Below, in pieces: positions 46,497 to 54,717 of a stretch of 64,000 nt of DNA (position 1 is its first letter; each line of letters opens with the position of its first letter). The translations under genes were made by a program, and so were the position numbers. The notes below the pieces were generated by a model. That model saw nothing but the letters and a program-made list of their open reading frames with translations, was not told the origin of the DNA and made no database searches. Origin of the DNA: Maribacter sp. (GTDB lineage: Bacteria; Bacteroidota; Bacteroidia; Flavobacteriales; Flavobacteriaceae); assembly GCA_011050675.1 (NCBI GenBank), contig DRFI01000023.1, positions 518,079 to 582,078 on the forward strand, written 5' to 3'.

Positions 46497-47051
46497 TTAA
46501 TTCCCTTTTTTAGATGCTTTCCCTAATTGGTCACCACCTGGTAAATCCATTTTGTCTGTCAACTTTGATACTGATCGTAAATTGATATCACCTGTTAAGG
46601 ATAATAAAACTGTTTCTAGTTTTCTACCATCAATGTCTATGTCTTTATCTTTTAAACCTGTTACGAACATTAATAGTTCTTTTACATGGTCGCTATCCTT
46701 ACCTTCCTTGACGTAAAATTTTACATTAGAGCTACCATCGCGAACTCTCATTAGTTCTTCAAAAGAAGAGCTGCTTAACCTTTTTGTTACCCAACTATCT
46801 ACATCTTTAGATATAGCTGCATCATCAGTTGTTATCACCTTGAAACTGGTAATAGAATTAACCAATTCAAAAAACTCCTTGGCTTCTGGATCATCTGAAC
46901 TTACACTCATTTTACCCAACATTTGAAACATTTTTGGCTGCATAGCCACAAAGGTTACCTTATCATTATCCTCATATTTTTCGAAAATATCTTGAGCATT
47001 AATAATTACAGGGGCTAACACTAAAAGTGTTAATACTAGTATCTTTTTCAT
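46497..47051 (-). CDS. DUF4252 family exported protein, first copy
   Basis: A 184-residue protein with a signal peptide (ILVLTLLVLAPVIINAQ). The block SSSFEELMRVRDGSSNVKFYVKEGKDSDHVKELLMFVTGLKDKDIDIDGRKLETVLLSLTGDINLRSVSKLTDKMDLPGG is nearly shared with the next gene, showing a tandem duplication within the operon. It starts 1 base after the stop of the putative anti-sigma gene, so it is coupled to it. Function unknown. Confidence 0.88.
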   Translation of the reverse strand: MKKILVLTLLVLAPVIINAQDIFEKYEDNDKVTFVAMQPKMFQMLGKMSVSSDDPEAKEFFELVNSITSFKVITTDDAAISKDVDSWVTKRLSSSSFEELMRVRDGSSNVKFYVKEGKDSDHVKELLMFVTGLKDKDIDIDGRKLETVLLSLTGDINLRSVSKLTDKMDLPGGDQLGKASKKGN

Positions 47052-47052
47052 T

Positions 47053-47490
47053 TTAATTATTTTTCGTTAAAAATTTATTTGTTGTCTTTTCAAATTCTTC
47101 TAAATGATACAATTGCTCTGTACCTTTATTAAAATTCATTGCTAATAAGGCAAATGCCTCTTTTGCAGATTCAATTTCCTCTTGCGTATACTCATCTGCT
47201 AAAGTAACTGGAGGTGGTGTAGGCTGATAAAAATAAACCCCTACCATAAAGATTGCAATCGCAGCAACGGATACCCATTTCAAATAGTCTCTTCTAGGTT
47301 TTAATGGCACCTGCTTTGTAAAGCGCTCTTCTTTTGCTTTTGATAAGTAATTGAATAAAGGCGCATATTGCTCTAAATGTGGTGCAATATCATCTTCCGA
47401 GAAGTATGCCTTAAGCATTTCTTCATCGGCTACCGTGGTGGTAGCTTCAAAGTACTTTTCTATTAATTTTTCTATGTTATGCAATTCCAT
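47053..47490 (-). CDS. putative anti-sigma factor, single-span membrane protein
   Basis: A 145-residue protein: cytoplasmic N-terminus (about 1-70), one membrane helix (about 71-88, WVSVAAIAIFMVGVYFY), then a short outer part starting PTPPPVTLADEYT. Its layout and its position overlapping the end of an ECF sigma gene by 14 bases fit an anti-sigma factor that holds the sigma at the membrane. No zinc-binding HxxxCxxC motif of the ZAS type is present, so the mechanism would differ. The assignment rests mainly on context. Confidence 0.7.
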   Translation of the reverse strand: MELHNIEKLIEKYFEATTTVADEEMLKAYFSEDDIAPHLEQYAPLFNYLSKAKEERFTKQVPLKPRRDYLKWVSVAAIAIFMVGVYFYQPTPPPVTLADEYTQEEIESAKEAFALLAMNFNKGTEQLYHLEEFEKTTNKFLTKNN

Positions 47491-47986
47491 AATTATGCTT
47501 TTCCATTAATTTTTTCCTTACGGTTTTTCTTGCTCTGGACAAAGCAACCCGTATGGCTGTAGGTTTCATGTCCAATAATTCTTCTATTTCTTCATATTCA
47601 TATTGCTCAACATCTCGCAATTGTAATACCATCTTTTGCTGCTCTGGCAATTCCGCCATTATACGTTCTACCCAGTTAATGCTATCTTTTGCTTCTAATT
47701 CACTTTGTAAGGACGTGCTAGAATCTGTATAATTACTATGCACTAATTTTAAATTGCTAGCTTGTTTCGACTTTAACCTATCCAAACAAAAATTCTTGGT
47801 CATCGTCATCGCAAACGCTTCTACATTATTATATGACTCTATTTTGTTTTTCTTGGACCATAGTTTTATTAGTATCTCTTGTGTTGCATCTTCAGCTTCT
47901 TCTGTCGAAACCAATAACCTTTTAGCCATACGGAACAATTTATCCTTAAATGGTAACACAATATTTAAAAACTCCGTTTGTTTCAT
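47477..47986 (-). CDS. ECF subfamily RNA polymerase sigma factor
   Basis: A 169-residue sigma with region 2 (about 10-77, LPFKDKLFRMAKRLLVSTEEAEDATQEILIKLW and AFAMTMTKNFCLDRLK) and region 4 (about 105-160, LPEQQKMVLQLRDVEQYEYEEIEELLDMKPTAIRVALSRARKTVRKKL). It directs polymerase to a dedicated set of promoters. It is first in an operon with a putative anti-sigma and three DUF4252 proteins. An ECF-style promoter (48033-48058) and an inverted repeat (48000-48027) precede it, suggesting self-regulation. Confidence 0.94.
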   Translation of the reverse strand: MKQTEFLNIVLPFKDKLFRMAKRLLVSTEEAEDATQEILIKLWSKKNKIESYNNVEAFAMTMTKNFCLDRLKSKQASNLKLVHSNYTDSSTSLQSELEAKDSINWVERIMAELPEQQKMVLQLRDVEQYEYEEIEELLDMKPTAIRVALSRARKTVRKKLMEKHNYGIA

Positions 47987-47999
47987 TTTGGTTTGGCTG

Positions 48000-48027
48000 T
48001 TTGTAAACTTTCTTAACGGTTTACAAA
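48000..48027. promoter_or_regulatory. inverted repeat in the ECF sigma leader
   Basis: TTTGTAAAC, 10-base spacer, GTTTACAAA: 9-bp perfect arms, ending 14 bases before the sigma ATG (minus strand). If transcription starts near 48027, the repeat forms the 5'-terminal hairpin of the mRNA; otherwise it could be an operator. Confidence 0.6.
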
Positions 48028-48032
48028 AAGAA

Positions 48033-48058
48033 GACGATGTATAACGATTTTTGTTACA
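48033..48058 (-). promoter_or_regulatory. predicted ECF-type promoter of the sigma/DUF4252 operon
   Basis: On the minus strand, TGTAAC (48058-48053), 16-base spacer, CGTC (48036-48033). This is the AAC-N16-CGT arrangement common to ECF sigma promoters. No TAnnTTTG element lies in the same region. Confidence 0.6.
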
Positions 48059-48201
48059 ATTAATTTTTAATTAAAACACTTGTAAGTAAATTTAACATCC
48101 TAACACTAATTATTTACGTACGTACTTAGACATTGTAGTATCACAATTATAAGGAAGATTCTAATTACTGGAATATTCCCTAACAAGAATTAAAAAAAGC
48201 T

Positions 48202-49740
48202 ATGAAAAAATTTTTCTTATCCGTCCTTTGTTTGGGACTTATTGTTACCTCTTGTAAAAAAAATGATGATGACCCAGTCATTGAAGAAGAAATTGAAACT
48301 CCAGAAGAAGAGACACCTGTTGTTGTGGATATTGAGGTCCAAAACTTTTTTTGGCAAACCTTAAACCTTTACTATTTCTGGCAAGGTGATGTGCCTGATT
48401 TGGCTGATGATCGTTTTGATACTCAAACTGCTTACGAAGAATACCTTACCGAGAATAATGACCCAGTAGCTTTACTAGAAAATAAACTACTATTTTCAGA
48501 GGATCGATTTACATTTTATAGTGATGATTATACTGAATTAGTAAATGGCTCTGCCGGAATATCTAAAAGTAACGGACTTCAGTTTGGACTTGGACGTATA
48601 ACCGATACCGACGAGGTTTTTGGTTTTGTTGAATATGTCATTAAAAATTCTGATGCTTCAGGCAAGGATATAAAGAGAGGCGACTTGTTTATTGGCGTTG
48701 ATGGACAAACATTATATTCCAACAGAGAAAACCCTGCTGACAACAACCTAGATTTACTTTTTGGCGAAAATGATACCTATAGCTTAAATATGGCTGAAAT
48801 TGTTGATGGCGGCATTAGTCCCAATGACAAAAAAGTTACATTGACAAAATCTGAAGGTTTAGTTGAAGATCCTATTCATGTAAGCAATGTAATCACCTCT
48901 GGCGATAGAAAAATAGGTTATTTAATGTACAATCAATTTGTAGCCGGGTCAGAAGATGCTTTGAACGCCGTTTTTGCAGATTTTACAGCGCAAGGTGTAA
49001 ACGATTTGGTTCTAGATTTAAGATACAATCCTGGTGGTAGAGGCTCTACCGCTGCTGTTCTTGCTAGTTTAATAAAAGGTACCACTACTTCAGATTTATT
49101 GTTTAGAACTATTTACAATGCCAAGCTACAAGCTCAGTTCGACAGTAGTTCTACCGATAATTTCTTTGTAAGTACTACCGGTTCTTCTGACGGTAATTCT
49201 AATGCTGCTTTAAATACTTTGAACTTGAGCAAGGTGTACATCATTGCTACCGAAGCCTCAGCCTCAGCTAGTGAGCTAGTAATGGTCGGCTTAGAACCTT
49301 ATATTAATGTGGTACATATTGGTGGTACAACTGTAGGTAAAAACCAAGGATCTGTTTTATTCGTTGATGACCCAGAAGGTGGTAATGTTTATGCTGCAGA
49401 CAGAGTTGATAATATTAACCCCAATGTTCAATGGGGATTACAGCCAATTATAAGTAGAGTTGAAAATAGTGCTGGTTTCTCTGATTATGTGGATGGATTA
49501 GTACCTGATATTGAACTTCCAGAAGACATTACCGATTTAGGCGTTCTTGGAAATGCCAACGAGCCATTATTGGCAAGAGCTATACAAGAGATTACTGGTA
49601 ATGGCGCAAAAAGGAATTTTGAAGTTTTGATTCCTGCAAATGTTGTTTCTAGCTCTAAGCTTTACAATCCAAGAAATACGACCTTGCTATTAAACAACAG
49701 TATTCCTATTGGTAAAATTCCTGTAGCTGAAAAGAAATAA
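48202..49740 (+). CDS. S41 family peptidase lipoprotein (C-terminal processing protease-like)
   Basis: A 512-residue lipoprotein (signal SVLCLGLIVTSCKKN, lipobox Cys) with an acidic Glu/Asp/Val-rich linker. The S41 catalytic Ser is in TEASASASELVMVGLEP and the Lys in GKNQGS, with DLRYNPGGRGS before them. A PDZ-like region (GFVEYVIKNSDASGKDIKRGDLFIGVDGQTL) binds substrate tails. The FWQTLNLYYFWQGDVPDLADDRF N-terminal helper region is typical of Bacteroidetes members. Located on the cell surface or periplasm; substrates unknown. Tandem paralogue of the next gene. Confidence 0.92.
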   Translation: MKKFFLSVLCLGLIVTSCKKNDDDPVIEEEIETPEEETPVVVDIEVQNFFWQTLNLYYFWQGDVPDLADDRFDTQTAYEEYLTENNDPVALLENKLLFSEDRFTFYSDDYTELVNGSAGISKSNGLQFGLGRITDTDEVFGFVEYVIKNSDASGKDIKRGDLFIGVDGQTLYSNRENPADNNLDLLFGENDTYSLNMAEIVDGGISPNDKKVTLTKSEGLVEDPIHVSNVITSGDRKIGYLMYNQFVAGSEDALNAVFADFTAQGVNDLVLDLRYNPGGRGSTAAVLASLIKGTTTSDLLFRTIYNAKLQAQFDSSSTDNFFVSTTGSSDGNSNAALNTLNLSKVYIIATEASASASELVMVGLEPYINVVHIGGTTVGKNQGSVLFVDDPEGGNVYAADRVDNINPNVQWGLQPIISRVENSAGFSDYVDGLVPDIELPEDITDLGVLGNANEPLLARAIQEITGNGAKRNFEVLIPANVVSSSKLYNPRNTTLLLNNSIPIGKIPVAEKK

Positions 49741-49767
49741 ATTCATAACATTTCAGTTACCTTAAAT

Positions 49768-51237
49768 ATGAAGAAGATAATAATATTATTAGTTGCCATT
49801 GTTTCACTATCGTGTTCCAAAGATGATGATTTGTCTTTGCCGAGTACAGTAGACCCAGATGGCTCAGCAGATGTAGAAGTGCAAGATTTTATGTGGAAAG
49901 CCATGAATTTTTGGTATTTCTGGCAATCTAATGTAGATGATTTAGCTGATGACCGTTTTGAAAACAGCGAAGAAGGGAGAGCAGCATACACGGCTTTTCT
50001 AGATTCAGAAGATGATCCTGCTGCTTTTTTTGAGAATAAGCTACAGTACATACAAGATAGATTCAGTTTTTATAATGAAGATTATCGCGAGCTTACCAAT
50101 TCATTGGCAGGTATTTCTAAAAGTAATGGATTAGAATTTGGTCTTGTTCGTTTCCAAGATAGCGAAGAGCTTTTTGGTTTCGTACGTTATATAGTTCCAA
50201 ATTCCAATGCCGCTACTACTGAAATTCAACGTGGAGACTTTTTTACGGGTGTTGATGGTCAAACATTAAATCTAAGCAATTACATTGAATTACTTTTTGG
50301 AGAAAACGATACCTATACTTTAAACATGGCAGGTTTTGTAAATGGCAATATCGAACCTAACGAAGAAGAATTTGTTTTGACCAAAGAAGAGGGTTTAGCA
50401 GAGAACCCAGTGTTTATCTCTAAGTCTTTTACCATAGGTGGAGAAAATATTGGGTACATCATGTATAACCAATTTACCAATGAATATGATGATGAATTGT
50501 ATGCTGCCGTAGAAGCTTTAAAATCTGCAGGTATAACCAATTTAGTGATAGATTTACGTTATAACCCTGGTGGTTCCGTTAATACCACTCGCCTATTGGC
50601 AAGTATGATTTACGGAACTAATACTTCAGATTTATTTTTAAGAAAAAGGTATAATGATAAATTACAAGATCAGTTTAACGATAGCCAGTTAGAAGTATAT
50701 TTTACGGACAAGGTGAACGGTAAAACCATTAATTCTTTAGGCTTAACTAAATTATACGTGCTAACCTCATCAAGTTCCGCTTCGGCAAGCGAGCTGTTAA
50801 TTAATAGCCTCGAGCCATATATGGATGTAATTCAGATTGGGAATGTAACGAGAGGCAAAAACGAGTTTTCTACCACTTTAGTAGATGACCGCGAAAACTC
50901 ATACTTATACACACCATCGCGAGTAAATGAAATTAATCCAGATAACCAATGGGCTATACAGCCTTTAATTGGTAGAAATGAAAATGCAGATGGTTTCTTT
51001 GACTTTACAAGTGGTTTACAGCCAGATTATGAGTTATTGGAAGATTATGGTAACCTTGGTATTTTAGGGGAAGAAAATGAACCGCTACTAGCTAAAGCTA
51101 TTGAATTGATAACTGGGCAAACAGGCAAACGTAATTATACAGTACAATACCCTATAAATACTATTAGCAGCTCTAAAGAGCATAGTTTAATGAGTGATAA
51201 AATGGTTGACGATACTGTTTATGATCTAAAATTTTAA
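49768..51237 (+). CDS. S41 family peptidase lipoprotein, tandem paralogue
   Basis: A 489-residue lipoprotein (signal IIILLVAIVSLSCSKD) with the same architecture as its upstream neighbour: helper region FMWKAMNFWYFWQSNVDDLADDRF, PDZ-like QRGDFFTGVDGQTL, DLRYNPGGSVN, catalytic Ser in TSSSSASASELLINSLEP and Lys in RGKNEFST. The two are clearly related along their whole length, a tandem duplication that has diverged well. Spacing is 27 bases, so they are probably one transcript, ended by a strong terminator at 51259-51293. Confidence 0.92.
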   Translation: MKKIIILLVAIVSLSCSKDDDLSLPSTVDPDGSADVEVQDFMWKAMNFWYFWQSNVDDLADDRFENSEEGRAAYTAFLDSEDDPAAFFENKLQYIQDRFSFYNEDYRELTNSLAGISKSNGLEFGLVRFQDSEELFGFVRYIVPNSNAATTEIQRGDFFTGVDGQTLNLSNYIELLFGENDTYTLNMAGFVNGNIEPNEEEFVLTKEEGLAENPVFISKSFTIGGENIGYIMYNQFTNEYDDELYAAVEALKSAGITNLVIDLRYNPGGSVNTTRLLASMIYGTNTSDLFLRKRYNDKLQDQFNDSQLEVYFTDKVNGKTINSLGLTKLYVLTSSSSASASELLINSLEPYMDVIQIGNVTRGKNEFSTTLVDDRENSYLYTPSRVNEINPDNQWAIQPLIGRNENADGFFDFTSGLQPDYELLEDYGNLGILGEENEPLLAKAIELITGQTGKRNYTVQYPINTISSSKEHSLMSDKMVDDTVYDLKF

Positions 51238-51258
51238 AGCTTACGCTTTAACTGCAAA

Positions 51259-51293
51259 TAAAAAAGGACAGCCAAACGGCTGTCCTTTTTTTT
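51259..51293. terminator. bidirectional terminator between S41 pair and B12 receptor gene
   Basis: AAAAAGGACAGCC (51261-51273), loop AAAC, then the complement and a long T run. It serves the S41 operon and the convergent receptor gene. Confidence 0.93.
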
Positions 51294-51296
51294 ATA

Positions 51297-53168
51297 TTAA
51301 AGACTTAGTTTAAACCCAAGCCTAACATTTCTACCTTTCGTAGTAAAAGAAACTACCTCGGTATATTCTTCGTTTAAAATATTATCAACAGCCAAGAACG
51401 CTGATAGATTGGTACAAAACTGATGTCTCAATTGTAAGTTAGCCAGACTAAAGCTATCTAAAGTTACATCTGAAAATGTGGCAAAATCGGTATCCGTTCT
51501 ATCCGATACATATTGATAAGATAAACCTACAAATGTATTTTCTTTAATCACATATCCTAGAGTGGCATTTATCTTACTCTTAGGCACTCTTAACGCCAAT
51601 CCTTCTTTAGAATTTGTATAGGTGTAATTCGCATCAAAAGAAAGACCTTCTGCTAATTCCGTATCCAATCCAACTTCTACTCCATCAAAATGAGCAGTAT
51701 CGGCTGAATTTCTATATTGGCTCTCAAATGTATTTGGATCAATTGTTACATATGCTATTCTGTTATCTTCTACTCTATTAAAATAAATAGCATTAATAGT
51801 GAAGGCATCAGAAACTTTAAATTCAAATCCACCTTCTAAAGTACTATCCTCTTCAGGGTTCAAATCTGGATTAGCTCCAAAAGGACCATACAATTGCGAT
51901 AAATTAGGCGCAATGTAAGAAGTAGCATAAGACCCCATAAACTTTAAATATCCATCATTTATATCAAATCTGTAAGATGGATTAATATTGTAAATGAAAT
52001 TAGAACCGTAGTTACTATGATTGTTTAAACGTAAACCTGCATTTACATTAATACCTCGATCACCTACATATACGGCATTCAAATAAGGATCTATAGTATT
52101 AGAATCATACTCTTCACTAAAAAAAGTCTGATTTTCAATATAGTTTAAACCTACTATAGTATGAATGTTCTCGGAAAAAGTGTACTTATTAAAAACATCT
52201 ACAATGTATGATTGCGAGTCATAACTCGCTGGAAAAGTAGATTCAAACACCCTATCAATCTGATTAAATGCTGTATTTACATTGATACTTCCATTTTCAT
52301 ACCCGTAAGTTGAACCTAGACCAAAACGAGACTGTTCACTCGTAAAATGAAAATCTGCATCTTCTATTGGAAAACCATTATCGTAGTCACTATTCAGTTT
52401 GTTATAAAAAGCAGATGCATTAATTTCAAAACGATCAGAGAATTTATATCCCACTTTTACATTTCCATCAATTCTTGAAAACTCATCAGATTCAGTCCCT
52501 ATCGCTGCAGATAATCCATCGGTATATTGATGTCCACCAGAAGCTAGTATTGAAAGCTTACCCTGTTTTGCCGTTAAGTTTACAGTATTAGAAAAATCGG
52601 AAAGATTATAATTCTGATCTGCTTCGGTCTGGTTAGTTCCCATACTCGAAATTACATCTAAGGCAAGTCCTTCCTTTGATGCCTTTTTGGTGGTAATATT
52701 TATAACCGCCGTTGCGGCAGAATTTCCGTAAAGTGTACTTGCTGCACCTTTTAAAACTTCAATACTCTCGATTTGATCTGTATTTAATAATCTTAAATCG
52801 TACTCAGCACTAGTCCCAGATGGATCAGATACTTGAATACCATCAATAATTACCAATACCTGGCGGTTATTTCCTCCCCTTACATAAGTAGAAAGGTTTT
52901 GACCCGCAAAGCTTCTGGTCCCATTAATTTCAATTCCGCTTTTAGTGTTGATAATTTCGGCAACAGAACGTCCTTGGTTTTGTTTTAATTCTTGTTGCGA
53001 AATAGTAATTACGGTTTTACCTGAATTCTCACGCTTTAATTGAAAACGCGAATCACTGACTACAACTTCATCTAGTTGCACCGTTTTTGTAGAATCTTGC
53101 AGTTGCTGTGCCTCTACTTTTGCACACAATAATACTGTGACCGCTGGCCACAAAAGGTAATTTTTCAT
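51297..53168 (-). CDS. btuB: TonB-dependent cobalamin receptor (BtuB-like)
   Basis: Outer-membrane B12 transporter. The 623-residue length and domain order match BtuB: signal peptide (LLWPAVTVLLCAKVEAQ), TonB box VQLDEVVVSDSR, plug domain with NQGRSVAEIINTKSGIEINGTRSFAGQNLSTYVRGGNNRQVLVIIDGIQVSDPSG, then the 22-strand barrel ending RLGFKLSL. The assignment to cobalamin rests on the cobalamin riboswitch directly upstream and the divergent btuFCD-like genes, rather than on barrel residues. Regulated by the riboswitch. Confidence 0.93.
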   Translation of the reverse strand: MKNYLLWPAVTVLLCAKVEAQQLQDSTKTVQLDEVVVSDSRFQLKRENSGKTVITISQQELKQNQGRSVAEIINTKSGIEINGTRSFAGQNLSTYVRGGNNRQVLVIIDGIQVSDPSGTSAEYDLRLLNTDQIESIEVLKGAASTLYGNSAATAVINITTKKASKEGLALDVISSMGTNQTEADQNYNLSDFSNTVNLTAKQGKLSILASGGHQYTDGLSAAIGTESDEFSRIDGNVKVGYKFSDRFEINASAFYNKLNSDYDNGFPIEDADFHFTSEQSRFGLGSTYGYENGSINVNTAFNQIDRVFESTFPASYDSQSYIVDVFNKYTFSENIHTIVGLNYIENQTFFSEEYDSNTIDPYLNAVYVGDRGINVNAGLRLNNHSNYGSNFIYNINPSYRFDINDGYLKFMGSYATSYIAPNLSQLYGPFGANPDLNPEEDSTLEGGFEFKVSDAFTINAIYFNRVEDNRIAYVTIDPNTFESQYRNSADTAHFDGVEVGLDTELAEGLSFDANYTYTNSKEGLALRVPKSKINATLGYVIKENTFVGLSYQYVSDRTDTDFATFSDVTLDSFSLANLQLRHQFCTNLSAFLAVDNILNEEYTEVVSFTTKGRNVRLGFKLSL

Positions 53169-53249
53169 TCGTTTAAATTCATAAACGGGAGTGTAGTATG
53201 TCTGTACCCATACGTAAACCTTTATCCCGAAAGTTTAACATTTACTGTT

Positions 53250-53485
53250 TGAATTAGGCAGGTCTCCTGACTTGTTAAATGCTATTTCGCCTTCCCATGA
53301 TTTCTGAACCGGTTCAGACCTCAAAGTGACTTTTGAAGAAAATAGCACCTTCTTTAATAGAAGTGTCAAACAAAATCTATTTGCCAATAGACAGGTTTGA
53401 TATTAACTTACAGTTGCGGGAACAGTTCCAGTTTTTCACTGGATTCCCTTTTAATTTCATTGCAAAAAGCAACAAAAACCAAAAT
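53250..53485 (-). promoter_or_regulatory. cobalamin riboswitch
   Basis: On the minus strand, in order: GGGAATCCAGTG near 53445 (P3-P6 entry), the conserved ACTGTTCCCGCAACTGT core (about 53428-53412), and the B12 box AGTCAGGAGACCTGCC at 53272-53257, exact to the consensus. It covers the leader of the receptor gene. CGGGA (about 53229) can pair with TCCCG (53189-53185), 17 bases before the start codon, possibly part of the expression platform. Cobalamin binding would repress the receptor gene. Confidence 0.95.
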
Positions 53486-53491
53486 TCACGG

Positions 53492-53499
53492 CGAAAGTA
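53492..53499 (-). promoter_or_regulatory. predicted -7 element for the riboswitch/btuB transcript
   Basis: TACTTTCG on the minus strand, one mismatch to TAnnTTTG, placed so that transcription begins just before the riboswitch. Confidence 0.45.
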
Positions 53500-53515
53500 A
53501 ACATTTAGTTTAATC

Positions 53516-53547
53516 TTTCTAAGTAAACTTATATAATACTACATTTG
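53516..53547 (+). promoter_or_regulatory. predicted promoter of btuFCD
   Basis: TTTC at 53516-53519, a 20-base spacer and TACATTTG at 53540-53547, exact to the -7 consensus. The leader to ATG 53569 is about 15 bases, so no riboswitch can be present on this transcript. Confidence 0.6.
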
Positions 53548-53568
53548 AAAACTAGACGAAATTTAATC

Positions 53569-54717
53569 ATGACCAAACGCTTACTTTTTATCAGTTTTTT
53601 ATTTTTTTTATGTACCTGTAAGCAAGAAAACAAGGGTTCAATTCCTGTAAAAACTCCAACCGGTAATACCTCAATACAATACGCAAAAGGATTTACTATA
53701 GAAAAACAACCATCGGGCATTACTATAATTAAAGTACTCTCACCATGGTTAAATTCCGAAAAAACTTACACCTATGCATTAATTCCTAAAGAAATTCAAG
53801 CTAAGGTATCCTTAAACAGAAATGAGTACGATGCTATAATTTCCACACCTGTAGAAAATGTAGTCCTAACCTCAACAACGCATATACCAGCTTTAGAAGA
53901 ATTAGGGTTATTAGATAAATTAGTCGGTTTTCCAGATACAAAATATATTTCATCTAAAGCTGCTAGAAAACGAATTCAAGCTGGTCAAATTCAAGAATTA
54001 GGAATCAACGAAAACCTAAATACTGAAGCAGTTATAGCACTACAACCAGAACTTATTTTTGGCTTTTCCATCAATGGAAGTAACGCCATTTACGAAACTA
54101 TTCAACGTGCTAACATTCCTATTGTTTACAATGGAGATTGGGTAGAAGAAACTCCTTTAGGTAAAGCCGAATGGATAAAATTCTTTGCCCCTTTCTTTAA
54201 TAAAACAAGCGAGGCAAATTCTATTTTTACTCGAATAGAAAAATCCTATTTAGAAGCTAAAGAATTAGCCGCTAAAGCTACGAAACGACCAACAGTGGTT
54301 AGTGGGGCACTTTATAAAGATGTATGGTATTTACCTGGTGGAAAAAGTTGGGCTGCAAATTTTCTAAGTGATGCCAATGCTGATTATCTTTGGAACACAT
54401 CTAATGAAAGTGGGAGTCTTTCTTTAAGTTGGGAAAGTGTACTCGACATTGCCCAACATGCTGAGTATTGGATTGGACCTGCACAATTTGCATCATATAA
54501 AGAAATGAAATCATCGAGTCAACATTACCAACAATTTGATGCTTTTAAGAACGGGAAGATATTTAGCACTGCAAATACCACTGGCGAAACAGGTGGTACC
54601 TTATACTATGAGCTTGCGCCTCAAAGACCAGATCTGGTACTAAAAGATTTAATTTATATTTTGCATCCCGGCTTATTACCTAATTACGAACCGTTCTTTT
54701 TTAAACCCTTGCTCTAA
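53569..54717 (+). CDS. btuF: cobalamin ABC transporter substrate-binding lipoprotein (BtuF-like)
   Basis: Periplasmic binding protein delivering ligand to the BtuCD-type transporter. The lipoprotein signal ends at Cys15 (FISFLFFLCTC), so it is membrane-anchored. The body is a two-lobe type III fold (TTHIPALEELGLLDKLVGFP, LQPELIFGFSINGS, YNGDWVEETPLGKAEWIKFFAPFF) typical of siderophore/B12 binding proteins. ATG 53569 is preferred to TTG 53545, which overlaps the promoter element. Cobalamin specificity comes from the neighbouring riboswitch-controlled receptor. Same reading frame as the permease, separated only by a stop. Confidence 0.9.
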   Translation: MTKRLLFISFLFFLCTCKQENKGSIPVKTPTGNTSIQYAKGFTIEKQPSGITIIKVLSPWLNSEKTYTYALIPKEIQAKVSLNRNEYDAIISTPVENVVLTSTTHIPALEELGLLDKLVGFPDTKYISSKAARKRIQAGQIQELGINENLNTEAVIALQPELIFGFSINGSNAIYETIQRANIPIVYNGDWVEETPLGKAEWIKFFAPFFNKTSEANSIFTRIEKSYLEAKELAAKATKRPTVVSGALYKDVWYLPGGKSWAANFLSDANADYLWNTSNESGSLSLSWESVLDIAQHAEYWIGPAQFASYKEMKSSSQHYQQFDAFKNGKIFSTANTTGETGGTLYYELAPQRPDLVLKDLIYILHPGLLPNYEPFFFKPLL

